A stretch of DNA of 64,000 nucleotides from an uncultured Gammaproteobacteria bacterium (lineage in GTDB: Bacteria; Pseudomonadota; Gammaproteobacteria; HyVt-429): positions 102,482-166,481 of the forward strand of contig CAMYOD010000006.1 of assembly GCA_947259975.1 (NCBI GenBank), in the 5' to 3' direction. How positions within the stretch are numbered: position 1 is the stretch's first letter; each line of letters begins with the position of its first letter. The translations under genes were made by a program, and so were the position numbers. Under the pieces are notes generated by a model. That model did not search any database and was not told the origin of the DNA. It was given only the letters and a program-made list of their open reading frames with translations. Positions 16,977-25,753 of this stretch are shown here, one piece after another.

Positions 16977-17171
16977 TCATTCGTCGTCGCGGCGTAACGC
17001 CACTGACTCCAATTGGCCTTGTGCGGACACCCGGACCATGAATTCGATGGGACGACAGCACACGGCGCAATCCTCGATGTAGTTCTCCGTGCCCGCGGAC
17101 AGATCCAGGCGGGTTTCGAAGACCTCACCGCAATACGGACACTGCGCGCGATAGGCTTCAAGCATTTCCAT
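16977..17171 (-). CDS. CPXCG-motif cysteine-rich protein
   Basis: This 64-aa protein has CPYCGE near the N terminus and CAVCCRPI further on, forming a probable zinc site. It belongs to a small conserved proteobacterial family of unknown function named for the CPXCG motif. A start at the third-residue methionine is equally possible. Confidence 0.85.
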   Translation of the reverse strand: MEMLEAYRAQCPYCGEVFETRLDLSAGTENYIEDCAVCCRPIEFMVRVSAQGQLESVALRRDDE

Positions 17172-17269
17172 AGTCAGCGACCGGTACGATTGATAGGCGA
17201 TGGTGTTGCATGCTGTGTGGGTGCGCCCTATGCTGACCCTGCCAGGGCCGTTAATATAGATAATCCATC

Positions 17270-18364
17270 TTGCGTTCCAACTACAATCAAGCCGCGCCGC
17301 ACTGGGACCACTTTTCCGACCAGCCCCACCGGCTTCCCGCCAGCGAGAAACAGCGTCTCGCCCCCGGCGCGCTCAGGGAGTACGTGCTGACCGCCGCCAC
17401 CGCCCTGCTCAAGCTGCCGGAAATTGCATGGCGTTATACCGTCATGCCACTGTCGCTCAGTCCTGTTTTGCCCAAGCACTTTGTTGGCCTCAGTATCTCC
17501 TACGACCCCCATTTCGGCGATGCTACCCGGGAGATGGTAACGGAACTCGGCGTCCGTGAGTTACTGCTGCGGGTACCGCTGTGGGATCTGCATCGCATCG
17601 ATGATTACGTTGCATTCGCCGAGCGGTTTCCGGATCAGCGATTTCTGATCAACGTCCTGCAGGATCGGGACAGTGTGTGTGATCCGGTACGCTGGCAGAC
17701 GGGTCTCGACGCCGTCTTCACCCGTTTCGGGCATATCAGCTCCGACTTTCAAATCGGCAACGCATCCAATCGCACCAAGTGGGGTTGCCGCCACAGCGGC
17801 GAGTATCTGCGTCTGCTCGAAATTGCCGAGGATGTGCGCCGGGAGCATCCGGGCATCAACCTGGTGGGCTCGTCGGTGATCGACTTCGAGCCCCTGTTCA
17901 CGTTACGTACCCTGATCAATCGGTGTGACTTTCAGTTGGACGCGGTGAGTTCATTACTTTACGTGAACCGGCGCGGCTCGCCCTACGGCCGCCAGTTGGG
18001 AATATTCGATTTGGCGCGCAAGCTGCGGCTCATTGCCGCGATTACAGCGGCCTCGAAGCGGGCGGCGCCGCGCCTGTGGGTGACCGAATTCAATTGGCCC
18101 TTGCTCGACACCAAACCGTACACACCCAATTCGGGACGTCCCGAAACCACCGTGGACGAGGCGACCCAGGCCCGATATCTGAAACAGTATTATCAGATCG
18201 CCGCCGCCAGCGGCCAGGTGGAACGGGTTTACTGGTGGCAGCTCATCGCGCCGGGCTATGGGTTGGTGGATTCCCGCGGTGGCCGGTTGCGCAAGCGCCC
18301 CAGCTATTACGCCTTTAAAGAGGTCCTCGACGGCGACCTGTTGCAGTCACCGATCCGGCCCTGA
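17270..18364 (+). CDS. Glycoside-hydrolase-like TIM-barrel protein, acid/base residue apparently lost
   Basis: The 364-aa protein resembles clan-A glycosidases. WVTEFNWPL near residue 265 fits the strand-7 nucleophile. The strand-4 motif, normally GNExN, reads FQIGNASNRTKWG, so the catalytic acid/base glutamate seems replaced. The C-terminal YWWQLIAPGYGLVD fits the usual strand-8 tryptophan region. It may be a carbohydrate-binding pseudoenzyme or use another acid. The TTG start has no clear ribosome site, so the N terminus is uncertain. No signal peptide is evident. Confidence 0.6.
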   Translation: MRSNYNQAAPHWDHFSDQPHRLPASEKQRLAPGALREYVLTAATALLKLPEIAWRYTVMPLSLSPVLPKHFVGLSISYDPHFGDATREMVTELGVRELLLRVPLWDLHRIDDYVAFAERFPDQRFLINVLQDRDSVCDPVRWQTGLDAVFTRFGHISSDFQIGNASNRTKWGCRHSGEYLRLLEIAEDVRREHPGINLVGSSVIDFEPLFTLRTLINRCDFQLDAVSSLLYVNRRGSPYGRQLGIFDLARKLRLIAAITAASKRAAPRLWVTEFNWPLLDTKPYTPNSGRPETTVDEATQARYLKQYYQIAAASGQVERVYWWQLIAPGYGLVDSRGGRLRKRPSYYAFKEVLDGDLLQSPIRP

Positions 18365-18383
18365 GGTCGCAACTCAGGCCAGC

Positions 18384-18584
18384 TTATTCGGGCACGACGT
18401 CGAAACGATCTTCGTCGCCGCCGCTGCCGGGCACGAAGGTCACGTCCATGCTGATGTGGTGGGCTGTATAAACAGTGGTGCGAACCAGCGCGCCCTTGCC
18501 GGGCATAAGTGCCTGTTCGCTCATGGTGCGAATCTTCGTGGTGTCATCGTAGGCGTCTTCAACGACTTCATATGAAAGTTTCAT
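18384..18584 (-). CDS. Small conserved hypothetical protein
   Basis: The 66-aa product starts MKLSYEVVEDAYDD and has an acidic C terminus. I do not recognise a domain. A good ribosome site (AGGAACG) precedes the ATG and codon use resembles the neighbours. It lies between the glycosidase-like gene and rpiA, in the rpiA direction. Confidence 0.6.
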   Translation of the reverse strand: MKLSYEVVEDAYDDTTKIRTMSEQALMPGKGALVRTTVYTAHHISMDVTFVPGSGGDEDRFDVVPE

Positions 18585-18622
18585 GGCGCGTTCCTTTATC
18601 CAGCGATCTGGATAGATAGTGG

Positions 18623-19279
18623 TTAACTGATCGACTTCACACCCTCGGGGCCGCCTAGCAGAAGAATGTCTGCCGGACGCCGGGCGAACAGCCCGTTGGT
18701 CACGACACCGGTAACGTGATCCAGCAGCTCCTCCATCTCTACTGGATTGAGAATCTCCAGATGATGAACATCGAGGATGACGTTGCCGTTGTCGGTGGTG
18801 AACCCTTCCCGCAGCACCGGCTCACCGCCCAGTTTCACCAGTTGCCGCGCGACGTAACTGCGGGCCATGGGGATGACCTCAACGGGCAGGGGGAAGGCGC
18901 CGAGCACGCTCACCAGCTTCGACTCGTCGGCGATACAGACGAATTTCTCGCTCGCCGCGGCGACGATTTTCTCGCGCGTCAATGCACCGCCACCGCCCTT
19001 CACCAGGTGCAGGTGCCGCGTGGCCTCGTCGGCGCCGTCCACGTACAGGGAGAGATCACCGGTCTGGTTCAGGTCGAGCACCGGAATACCGTGCTGCTTC
19101 AGCCGATCAGCGCTGGCCACCGAGCTGGCTACGGCGCCGTCGATCTTGCCCTTCATGCGGCCGAGGCCGTCGATGAAGTGGTTCGCGGTGGAACCGGTGC
19201 CCACGCCGATTACAGTGCCTGATTCGACGTACTCGAGCGCCGCCTCGGCGGCAGCCTGTTTCATTTCATCCGGGGTCAT
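18623..19279 (-). CDS. rpiA: Ribose-5-phosphate isomerase A
   Basis: The enzyme interconverts ribose 5-phosphate and ribulose 5-phosphate. I start at MTPDEMKQ (218 aa, matching the family) because AAGGAG lies 6 bases upstream; the ORF's extra 37 residues are non-coding. Motifs are [22 protein letters not shown] with catalytic Asp, [16 protein letters not shown] and ETTDNGN-like [11 protein letters not shown]. Confidence 0.97.
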   Translation of the reverse strand: MTPDEMKQAAAEAALEYVESGTVIGVGTGSTANHFIDGLGRMKGKIDGAVASSVASADRLKQHGIPVLDLNQTGDLSLYVDGADEATRHLHLVKGGGGALTREKIVAAASEKFVCIADESKLVSVLGAFPLPVEVIPMARSYVARQLVKLGGEPVLREGFTTDNGNVILDVHHLEILNPVEMEELLDHVTGVVTNGLFARRPADILLLGGPEGVKSIS

Positions 19280-19418
19280 GCGAAAACTCCTTGGAAATCC
19301 GGACCGGCAAGGATACCCGCAAACGTGGGTCGCAACAAAGCCTCGTGGCCGAATTTCGGGTTCATTGCGAAGCCAGGCGGCGGCTGACATGACTGTGCCG
19401 ACCTGTTAGTTTACTCCC

Positions 19419-20930
19419 ATGGCTGACAAGTATTTACAAATGGTTCTGACGGCCCGCGTCTATGACGTTGCCGAAGAGACCCCGCTGGATTTCGCGCCGA
19501 ATTTGTCGCGTCGCACCGCCAACAATGTATGGCTCAAACGCGAAGATGAGCAGCCCATCTTTTCGTTCAAGTGTCGCGGCGCATACAATAAAATGACACA
19601 CCTCTCTGCGGCGGCACGTAAGAAGGGTGTGGTGGCGGCGTCCGCCGGCAATCATGCGCAGGGTGTCGCCCTTGCCGCCAGCGTGCTGGGTACCGAAGCG
19701 GTTATCGTGATGCCCGACACCACACCGCAGATCAAGGTCGATGCGGTGAGTAATCTGGGGGCCAAGGTCGTGCTGCACGGCACCACCTACGATGAGGCCT
19801 ATGAACAGGCAACGTCGCTGGCGAAAAAACGTGGTCTCACGTTCGTGCATCCCTATGATGACCCGGATGTGATCGCCGGCCAGGGCACCGTGGCCATGGA
19901 GCTGATACAACAATGTATTCAGTTGCCCGACGCCATCTTTGTACCGGTGGGCGGCGGCGGGTTGCTCGCAGGCATCGGTGCCTATGTGAAGGCGCTCTAT
20001 CCGCAGATCAAGGTCATCGGCGTGGAGCCGGACGATGCCGACGCGATGTATCGCTCGCTCAAGGCCGGCCGTCGTGTACGCCTCAAACAAGTTGGCATCT
20101 TTGCCGATGGTGTGGCGGTGAGCCAGGTCGGCAAGGAGACCTTTCGTATCGCACGCCAGTGTGTCGACGAAGTGATCTGTGTCAGTAACGACGAAATCTG
20201 CGCCGCGATCAAGGACGTTTTCGAAGACACCCGATCGGTTTTAGAGCCGGCCGGCGCCCTGTCCGTGGCAGGCCTGAAAAAGTATGTCGAACGGGAGAAG
20301 CTCACCGGCGCGGAGTTGGCGGCGATCGCCTCCGGCGCCAATATGAACTTCGACCGGCTGCGTCATGTCTCGGAGCGCGCCGAGATCGGTGAACGGCGTG
20401 AGGCGATTCTCGCCGTGACCATACCGGAACAGCCGGGCAGCTTCCGCCGATTTTGCTCCCTTATTGGAAATCGCGGCATTACCGAATTCAACTATCGCTA
20501 CGCGGACCCAAAGGCGGCGCATGTCTATGTCGGATTACAGATCCGCAATGTCGACGATGTCGAGAAACTGGTCAGCCGCTTCGAGAAGAAGGGCTATCGG
20601 GTGCTGGACATGACTGACAACGAAATGGCGAAGCTGCATGTACGCCATCTTGTCGGTGGGCATGCGCCCCAGGCGGAACACGAGATCGTCTATCGTTTCG
20701 AATTTCCCGAGCGGCCGGGGGCGTTGTTGAATTTTCTCAACCACATGGGGGAGACCTGGAATATCAGTCTCTTTCACTACCGGAGTCACGGTACCGACGT
20801 GGGGCGCGTGCTGGTGGGTATGCAGGTGGCACCGAAAGAGATGCCGGCGTTCAAGAAGTTTCTGGCGAAGCTCGGCTACCCCTATCACCAGGAGACGGAT
20901 AACCCCGCCTACAAGCTGTTCTTGTCGTAG
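19419..20930 (+). CDS. ilvA: Threonine dehydratase, biosynthetic (IlvA)
   Basis: The PLP enzyme deaminates threonine to 2-oxobutanoate, the first step of isoleucine synthesis. The PLP lysine is Lys51 in FSFKCRGAYNKM, and the phosphate loop is VPVGGGGLLAG. Two ACT-like regulatory domains (about 325-415 and 420-503) explain the 503-aa length and predict isoleucine feedback. It is divergent from rpiA. Confidence 0.97.
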   Translation: MADKYLQMVLTARVYDVAEETPLDFAPNLSRRTANNVWLKREDEQPIFSFKCRGAYNKMTHLSAAARKKGVVAASAGNHAQGVALAASVLGTEAVIVMPDTTPQIKVDAVSNLGAKVVLHGTTYDEAYEQATSLAKKRGLTFVHPYDDPDVIAGQGTVAMELIQQCIQLPDAIFVPVGGGGLLAGIGAYVKALYPQIKVIGVEPDDADAMYRSLKAGRRVRLKQVGIFADGVAVSQVGKETFRIARQCVDEVICVSNDEICAAIKDVFEDTRSVLEPAGALSVAGLKKYVEREKLTGAELAAIASGANMNFDRLRHVSERAEIGERREAILAVTIPEQPGSFRRFCSLIGNRGITEFNYRYADPKAAHVYVGLQIRNVDDVEKLVSRFEKKGYRVLDMTDNEMAKLHVRHLVGGHAPQAEHEIVYRFEFPERPGALLNFLNHMGETWNISLFHYRSHGTDVGRVLVGMQVAPKEMPAFKKFLAKLGYPYHQETDNPAYKLFLS

Positions 20931-20936
20931 TTCACA

Positions 20937-20954
20937 GGCCGGTAACCACCGGCC
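20937..20954. terminator. Hairpin after ilvA
   Basis: GGCCGGT and ACCGGCC form a 7-bp GC-rich stem with an AACC loop in the 39-bp gap between the converging ilvA and cyclophilin genes. It probably ends transcription from one or both sides, though a T-run is lacking. Confidence 0.5.
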
Positions 20955-20969
20955 GGTCTGGTTCGATGC

Positions 20970-21566
20970 CTATTCTCTGACGATCGCGGCGGATTCGATG
21001 ATTACGTCGTTCTTCGGCACGTCGGTATGCGGCCCCGAGGTCGTCGTCGCCACATTAGCGATTGCGTCCACCGTTTTCATGCCATCGATTACTCTACCGA
21101 AGACCGCGTAACCCCAACCGTTGATCGTTTTGTCGGCGTGGTTCAAAAAGGCATTGTCACGGGTATTGATAAAGAACTGTGACGTGGCCGAATGCGGATC
21201 GTTGGTACGCGCCATCGCGATGGTGCCGCGATCGTTCAGCAAGCCATTGTCCGCCTCGTTCTGGATTGGCGAATTCGTGTGCTTGCGTTTCATGCCCGGT
21301 GTAAAGCCGCCGCCCTGGTTCATGAATCCATTGATGACACGGTGGAAGATGGTGCCGTCATAAAAACCGTCACGGACATAGGCGAGAAAGTTTTCCACAC
21401 TTAACGGTGCCTTGGCGTGATCGAGCTCGATGTCGACCTCACCCAGGCTGGTTTTGATGCGTACCACCGGATTCGGTTTGGCGACCGCTTGGGCGTCGGC
21501 GACTGATAATGTCATCGCGCGCAGGCCGAGCGCCAGCCGGAGCATTTGGAACGAGCTGAACAGCAA
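20970..21566 (-). CDS. Periplasmic peptidyl-prolyl isomerase (cyclophilin), copy 1
   Basis: The 198-aa cyclophilin has [17 protein letters not shown] and [16 protein letters not shown] motifs and an N-terminal hydrophobic signal-like segment ending near VADAQA. The TTG start is supported by GGAGG eight bases upstream. It assists proline isomerisation during protein folding, probably in the periplasm. A close paralogue lies at 22378 on the same strand, with the EVE gene between. Confidence 0.92.
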   Translation of the reverse strand: MLFSSFQMLRLALGLRAMTLSVADAQAVAKPNPVVRIKTSLGEVDIELDHAKAPLSVENFLAYVRDGFYDGTIFHRVINGFMNQGGGFTPGMKRKHTNSPIQNEADNGLLNDRGTIAMARTNDPHSATSQFFINTRDNAFLNHADKTINGWGYAVFGRVIDGMKTVDAIANVATTTSGPHTDVPKNDVIIESAAIVRE

Positions 21567-21781
21567 CGCCGGTACCCTCCGTCAGAGTGTTTATTATTAG
21601 TATGGTTGGCGAATATATAGCCTTTTAAACTTTAGACTATATCCAGAGGCTTTCCAGTGCCGGGGTCACGACGAATCGGCCGTTCGGCGGGAAAACCAGA
21701 CCGGTCATGGGCGGTCGCGGGGGATTCTTTTTAAATCCAGCGCCACTGGCCGGATTTCGGGCCGATCTCGCCGCCTCCCGG

Positions 21782-22246
21782 TCAGCGCTTCTCCAGGGCC
21801 AGGATGGCTCGCCACTCCCGCTCGGTCACCGGCATCACCGACAGCCGGTTGCCCTTTTGCAGCAGTTTCATGCTCTTCAGCCCCTTATTTTCCTTGAGCT
21901 CTTTGAGGGTGATAGGGCGTTTCAACTTGCGCCGATAGCGCACGTCGACCATGTACCAGCGGGGCTTATCCGGGTCGCTCTTGGGGTCGAAGTATTTTTC
22001 CTTGGGATCGAATGCCGTGTGGTCCGGGTAGCCGGCGCGGACGATTTCCGCGATGCCGACGATGCCGGGTTCGGCGCAGTTCGAGTGGTAGAAAAACACC
22101 TGGTCACCCTTGTTCATGTCGTCGCGCATGAAATTTCGCGCCTGATAATTGCGTACCCCGTCCCAGTGCTCGGTCTTCTTCGGCGCCTTGGCCAGATCGT
22201 CGATACCGAAGACGTCGGGTTCGCTTTTTAGCAGCCAGTAGTTCAT
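21782..22246 (-). CDS. EVE-domain protein
   Basis: The 154-aa product is a single EVE domain (PUA superfamily): MNYWLLKSEPDVF, HWDGVRNYQARNFMRDDMNKGDQVFFYHSN and PRWYMVDV. EVE domains bind modified bases in RNA or DNA; the exact ligand of this clade is not settled. It resembles the stand-alone eukaryote-like (THYN1) form found widely in proteobacteria. It separates two paralogous cyclophilin genes. Confidence 0.92.
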   Translation of the reverse strand: MNYWLLKSEPDVFGIDDLAKAPKKTEHWDGVRNYQARNFMRDDMNKGDQVFFYHSNCAEPGIVGIAEIVRAGYPDHTAFDPKEKYFDPKSDPDKPRWYMVDVRYRRKLKRPITLKELKENKGLKSMKLLQKGNRLSVMPVTEREWRAILALEKR

Positions 22247-22296
22247 GAATCTCGGAGAGGTAGAGCCAATATGTAGGGAAGGGCTGCGACGTCAAT

Positions 22297-22376
22297 GTTT
22301 CAAGTTGCAAGGTACAAGTTACAAGATAAAAACACGACCGGTTCTTGCTTGTATCTTGATCCTTGCACCTTGAAAC
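22297..22376. repeat. Palindromic repeat of the CAAG/TACAAG family
   Basis: Two 29-bp arms (22297-22325 and 22348-22376) are inverted copies with 4 mismatches, built of CAAG-containing short words. A related element lies at 27697-27790. It occupies the gap between the EVE gene and cyclophilin copy 2. It could fold as a strong hairpin in RNA. Confidence 0.7.
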
Positions 22377-22377
22377 T

Positions 22378-22965
22378 TTATTGAACCACCTCGACCTTCT
22401 CGATGACCACCGCTTCCCTGGGCACGTCGGTAAAGGGGCCCGAGTTACCGGTGGCCACATCCGCGATCTTGTTGACGGTGTCCATGCCGTCAATCACCTT
22501 GCCGAAGACGGCGTAGCCCCAACCCTGCGGATTTTTGGCCGTATGGTTCAGGAAGGTATTGTCCTTGGTGTTGATGAAGAATTGCGCCGTGGCGGAGTGA
22601 GGATCGTTGGTGCGCGCCATGGCGATGGTCCCGTTGTCATTCGTGAGCCCGTTATCGGCCTCGTTCTCGATCGCCGCGCGGGTTTCCTTTTGTTTCATAT
22701 CGGCGGTGAAGCCGCCACCCTGGTTCATGAAACCCTTGATCACGCGATGAAAGATAGTGCCGTCATAGAAACCGTCTTTCACGTAGGTGAGGAAATTATC
22801 CACCGTAATCGGTGCCTTTGCCGGATACAGTTCGATATCGATGGCACCGTGGTTGGTGGTGAGACGAACGACCGGGTTGGCCTTGTCCGCCGCACCGCCG
22901 CCGGTGGCGGTGGCAAAAAGGGTGATACCTAATAACAGCTTGATGAGTCGCATCGGGTTCAGCAT
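22378..22965 (-). CDS. Periplasmic peptidyl-prolyl isomerase (cyclophilin), copy 2
   Basis: The 195-aa cyclophilin has a signal peptide ([22 protein letters not shown]) after a short leader. It carries [17 protein letters not shown] and [16 protein letters not shown]. It is very similar to the copy at 20970, including the C-terminal sequence order, indicating a local duplication. Function should be periplasmic proline isomerisation. Confidence 0.92.
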   Translation of the reverse strand: MLNPMRLIKLLLGITLFATATGGGAADKANPVVRLTTNHGAIDIELYPAKAPITVDNFLTYVKDGFYDGTIFHRVIKGFMNQGGGFTADMKQKETRAAIENEADNGLTNDNGTIAMARTNDPHSATAQFFINTKDNTFLNHTAKNPQGWGYAVFGKVIDGMDTVNKIADVATGNSGPFTDVPREAVVIEKVEVVQ

Positions 22966-23138
22966 GGGTACTTTCCTGTCCGTTGGTCCGAGATTGGCGC
23001 TGCATTCTAAAGGATTTCCGCATCGGTGACGAACTCAAGGACGTTGATTGCAAACCAGCATGGCTCTATGAGACCACTGTGCTTTCGTTTTCTTTATGTG
23101 TTTCCTATTTATCTTAATGAACGGTCCAGACCGGGGCT

Positions 23139-23510
23139 TCAAGGATGTTTGGGTGGCCCCAGATACTTGAGGTGCGCGCCGCAGCCCCGGCGGCAATCCG
23201 TGGCACCGAAACGCTTCACTAGAATCTCTCCTTCGGTGTGCTGATTAACGTGGCATTCCTCCGCCACGCAGCGCAATACTTCGGTCACCCGCACGCCACG
23301 AGCGGACAACAGGTAGTCAATATGCCAGTGCAGTCTTTTCTGTGCGGAGAGATGGCGATTGATGCGAGCGCCGAGGTTGAGTTTCGCGCTGCCGGTGTAG
23401 ACGTAACGGCCGGCGGGAAAGTCGAAGGTCCCCAGGCGACCGACGGTGACAGTGACCGGCCGCGCGACGAGGACAGTCAGTTGATACGTCTGTGGGCGGA
23501 CCGGCGGCAA
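23139..23510 (-). CDS. GIY-YIG nuclease family protein (DUF123)
   Basis: The 123-aa protein matches the DUF123 GIY-YIG group: a FPAGRYVYTGSAKLNLGARINRH core, then LHWHIDYLLSARG and a C-terminal FGATDCRRGCGAHLKYLG cysteine motif. Relatives are stand-alone or fused to endonuclease III and are thought to act in DNA repair; the activity is unproven. It sits alone before the IalB-like gene. Confidence 0.88.
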   Translation of the reverse strand: MPPVRPQTYQLTVLVARPVTVTVGRLGTFDFPAGRYVYTGSAKLNLGARINRHLSAQKRLHWHIDYLLSARGVRVTEVLRCVAEECHVNQHTEGEILVKRFGATDCRRGCGAHLKYLGPPKHP

Positions 23511-23551
23511 CGTGTGCGGTTGGTCGCGTCGTGACCGCCGCGCACGGCGTT

Positions 23552-24058
23552 CTATTTGAGCGCCGCGAATCCAGCGCTGAAGCCGTTCAGGGAGATGCTG
23601 GCGGTGACCGGGCCGCGCACGACATCGACGTATTGGAACTCGGCGGTGACGCCGTTTTTGAATGCGGCGAGCAATTTGTCGTCCAGCTCGACGGCGCTGG
23701 TGCAGCCATTAGGGAAGCACGTCTCCAGCGGAATACGACCCGGCTCGCCGCCATCGACGCGGAAGGCAATGCCGGCCTGCAGGGCGATGCCCAGCGGTGC
23801 GAGGATGATGACTACCGGCTTGCCCTGATTGCCCGGATACCCAATGCCGAGGCGCAGGAGTTGATTCTTGCCGTCCTTGCTGGCGGCGGTCTGGTAGATA
23901 TGACAGACCTCCGCCTTGCTGGCGGCGTCCTGTTCGCACTGCACCGTCCAGGCCTTGAATTTCTGGCCGGTCTCCAGTGCGGCATGCGCAGGATTCACCA
24001 ACACGCCAAGCGCGGCGAGGATGAATAAGAAAAAGAGCGGAACGTTTGGCTTGGTCAT
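23552..24058 (-). CDS. Invasion-associated locus B (IalB)-family secreted protein
   Basis: I start at MTKPNVPLFFLF (168 aa); the upstream extension of the ORF runs over fau and the tandem repeat. A signal peptide ends near NPAHA. The mature part has the family's paired cysteines (VQCEQ, EVCHIYQ, LETCFPNGC) and a GKPVVIILAPLG core. The family is periplasmic and was named in Bartonella, but most members are in non-pathogens and have no known role. Confidence 0.85.
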   Translation of the reverse strand: MTKPNVPLFFLFILAALGVLVNPAHAALETGQKFKAWTVQCEQDAASKAEVCHIYQTAASKDGKNQLLRLGIGYPGNQGKPVVIILAPLGIALQAGIAFRVDGGEPGRIPLETCFPNGCTSAVELDDKLLAAFKNGVTAEFQYVDVVRGPVTASISLNGFSAGFAALK

Positions 24059-24148
24059 GAATTTACCAATTTTGCAGTTGTGCGACTCGCGATTGCGCCA
24101 TCCTACCACGCTTTCGTGCCGCGGCCGCGCTCCTACAAAGGGCAGTCG

Positions 24149-24180
24149 CGAGTAACGAGTAACGAGTAACGAGTAACGAG
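24149..24180. repeat. Short tandem repeat, 7-mer CGAGTAA
   Basis: About 4.6 exact copies of CGAGTAA run without interruption in the gap between the IalB-like gene and fau. Such a run is prone to slippage. No spacer structure is present, so it is not CRISPR. Confidence 0.85.
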
Positions 24181-24215
24181 GGTGAGCCTTCGCGCATGCA
24201 GAGTCATCATCAGCT

Positions 24216-24809
24216 TCAACGGTTGACCGGGTAGTACGCTCGATCGGTGACGACGCCGTCGAGGGGAATGTCCCAGGGGTCGGTGTCGACCGTCTCCGTC
24301 CGCTGCAGCTCATGGGCCAGGCCCAGCAGGCGGGGTTTGTGCCAGTGATTGCGCTGGCGCAAAAACGCCAGGGTCTGGTCATAGTAGCCGGCGCCCATGC
24401 CGACCCGCCCGCCGGCGAGATCGAAGGCCACCAGGGGCAACAGGATCAGATCCAGGGCCACGGCCTTGCGCCAGCTGCGGCGCGGCACCTCCGGCTCGGG
24501 AATGCCGTAGCGGTTGATGGCCAGTGACATGCCCGCGGTCGCCGGGGCGAAGCGCAGTCGGTTACCGATGACATGCACCAGGGTCGGCAGGAAACAGCGT
24601 TTTTTCATGGACCAGGCCTGGGCCATGGCCAGGGTGGGATCGATCTCGCCGTCGTCGGGAAAATAGAAGGCGATACGGCGGCTGTTTTGGAACAGAGGCA
24701 GGGTGCTCAGGCGCGCCGCCAGATTTTCCGCTGCACGCGCCTGGTCCCGCTCCGACAGCGCGCGCCGGCGCGCACGCATGGTTTGCCGAAGACTTGCTTT
24801 TGAATTCAT
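24216..24809 (-). CDS. fau: 5-formyltetrahydrofolate cyclo-ligase
   Basis: The enzyme converts 5-formyl-THF to 5,10-methenyl-THF with ATP. The 197-aa protein has LRQTMRARRRALSE, an IAFYFPDDGEIDP motif and the signature LPLVAFDLAGGRVGMGAGYYDQTLAF. It follows 6S RNA on the same strand, the ssrS-fau order of E. coli. It complements the gcv, thyA and folA one-carbon genes in the window. Confidence 0.96.
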   Translation of the reverse strand: MNSKASLRQTMRARRRALSERDQARAAENLAARLSTLPLFQNSRRIAFYFPDDGEIDPTLAMAQAWSMKKRCFLPTLVHVIGNRLRFAPATAGMSLAINRYGIPEPEVPRRSWRKAVALDLILLPLVAFDLAGGRVGMGAGYYDQTLAFLRQRNHWHKPRLLGLAHELQRTETVDTDPWDIPLDGVVTDRAYYPVNR

Positions 24810-24870
24810 CGTTCGCGGCGAATGTTGCAGGCCGTGGCCGGGGCGTCAAACGACGACCGGATGGGAAATA

Positions 24871-25060
24871 GGAGGCGCCCCCGCATGTGCCGTGCCGTTC
24901 CTCGCCCTTGAACCAGTGGGGTTCAAGTGGGCGCCTCGGAGACGCTTAAGGCTTACCGCAATGCGGTCATGCACAGTGGCATCTACACTTCGGCTCCCTG
25001 AGTGTGCTTTAGGTTCTAAGGTTTCATCAGAACGGTACGCACACCGCAGGAGGCGCCAAA
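24871..25060 (-). ncRNA. ssrS: 6S RNA
   Basis: The minus strand between zapA and fau carries a 6S RNA of about 185 nt. The ends pair (GGCGCC...GGCGCC). The 3' half has the conserved CACTTGAACC...GGTTCAAGGG hairpin, as in E. coli ssrS. 6S RNA binds the sigma-70 RNA polymerase holoenzyme and lowers its use of many promoters in stationary phase. Synteny (zapA, ssrS, fau) supports the call; exact ends are estimated. Confidence 0.9.
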
Positions 25061-25070
25061 CCTTTCTTGA

Positions 25071-25382
25071 CTACAATTCTAGCTCACTCTGCTCGCGAAG
25101 GGCAGCTTCGATGCGGTTCTGCAGCGAAACCAGTTTCGTTTCGACTTCCGCGACCGGCGTAACGTCCTGTTGCAGCGCGAGTAATTCATGGGAAATATTC
25201 AATGCCGCCATGATCGCGCAGCGCTCCAGGCCGATGACCTTGCCGCTTTCCTGAATACCGCGCATCTTGCGGTCCATATATTCCGCGGCGGCGCGCAGCT
25301 CTTCGCGTTCTTCTTCAGGACAGGCGACGGTAAATTGTTTACCGAGGATGGAAACGTTAACGGCGTCTTGGCTGTCTTTCAC
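25071..25382 (-). CDS. zapA: Cell division protein ZapA
   Basis: The 103-aa protein (SVNILGKQF-like VNVSILGKQFTVACPEEE, then a C-terminal coiled coil) bundles FtsZ filaments at the division ring. The GTG start immediately follows the TAG of the upstream zapB-like gene, so translation is probably coupled. The 3' end is 10 bp from the 6S RNA. Confidence 0.93.
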   Translation of the reverse strand: MKDSQDAVNVSILGKQFTVACPEEEREELRAAAEYMDRKMRGIQESGKVIGLERCAIMAALNISHELLALQQDVTPVAEVETKLVSLQNRIEAALREQSELEL

Positions 25383-25589
25383 CTAGTTTACATCCATAGA
25401 CTGGAGTTTGCCGATAATGGCTTCGATGCGCGTGCGCGCCAATTGCGTGCGCTGCGAAAGCCGCACGTTCTGTTCCGAGAGATCCTGTTCTCGCGTACGC
25501 AGTTTCTGGTTTTCATCTTTGAGATGCCTGCAGACACCGAGCAGCGTGTTCACCCGATCCTCCAGCTTTTTTATCTCTTCGTCAATCAT
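25383..25589 (-). CDS. ZapB-like coiled-coil protein (TIGR02449 type)
   Basis: The 68-aa product is almost wholly heptad-like coiled coil (IKKLEDRVNTLLGVCRHLKDEN). It abuts zapA with no gap, the usual arrangement of this short coiled-coil family. A role in the division ring is inferred from the neighbour and from resemblance to ZapB. Confidence 0.85.
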   Translation of the reverse strand: MIDEEIKKLEDRVNTLLGVCRHLKDENQKLRTREQDLSEQNVRLSQRTQLARTRIEAIIGKLQSMDVN

Positions 25590-25710
25590 CCGCCCCGCCC
25601 ACTTCTTATCTTTTCTATTCAGGTAAAACTATAGGGTGCATGCACCCTACGGTCAATGTCGGAAACGGCCTGTGTGTCGTCCCCTGTCAAGGGTTGTGCG
25701 CCCGCAGCTG

Positions 25711-25719
25711 TGGTATAGT
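25711..25719 (+). promoter_or_regulatory. Extended -10 promoter of ygfB operon
   Basis: TGGTATAGT fits the extended -10 pattern TGnTATAAT with one change. It lies 35 bp before the chosen ygfB start and inside the longer ORF, which supports the downstream TTG start. A matching -35 is weak. Confidence 0.5.
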
Positions 25720-25753
25720 ACCGTTGCCTTTTCGTCCCCCAAGGTCACAGCGC

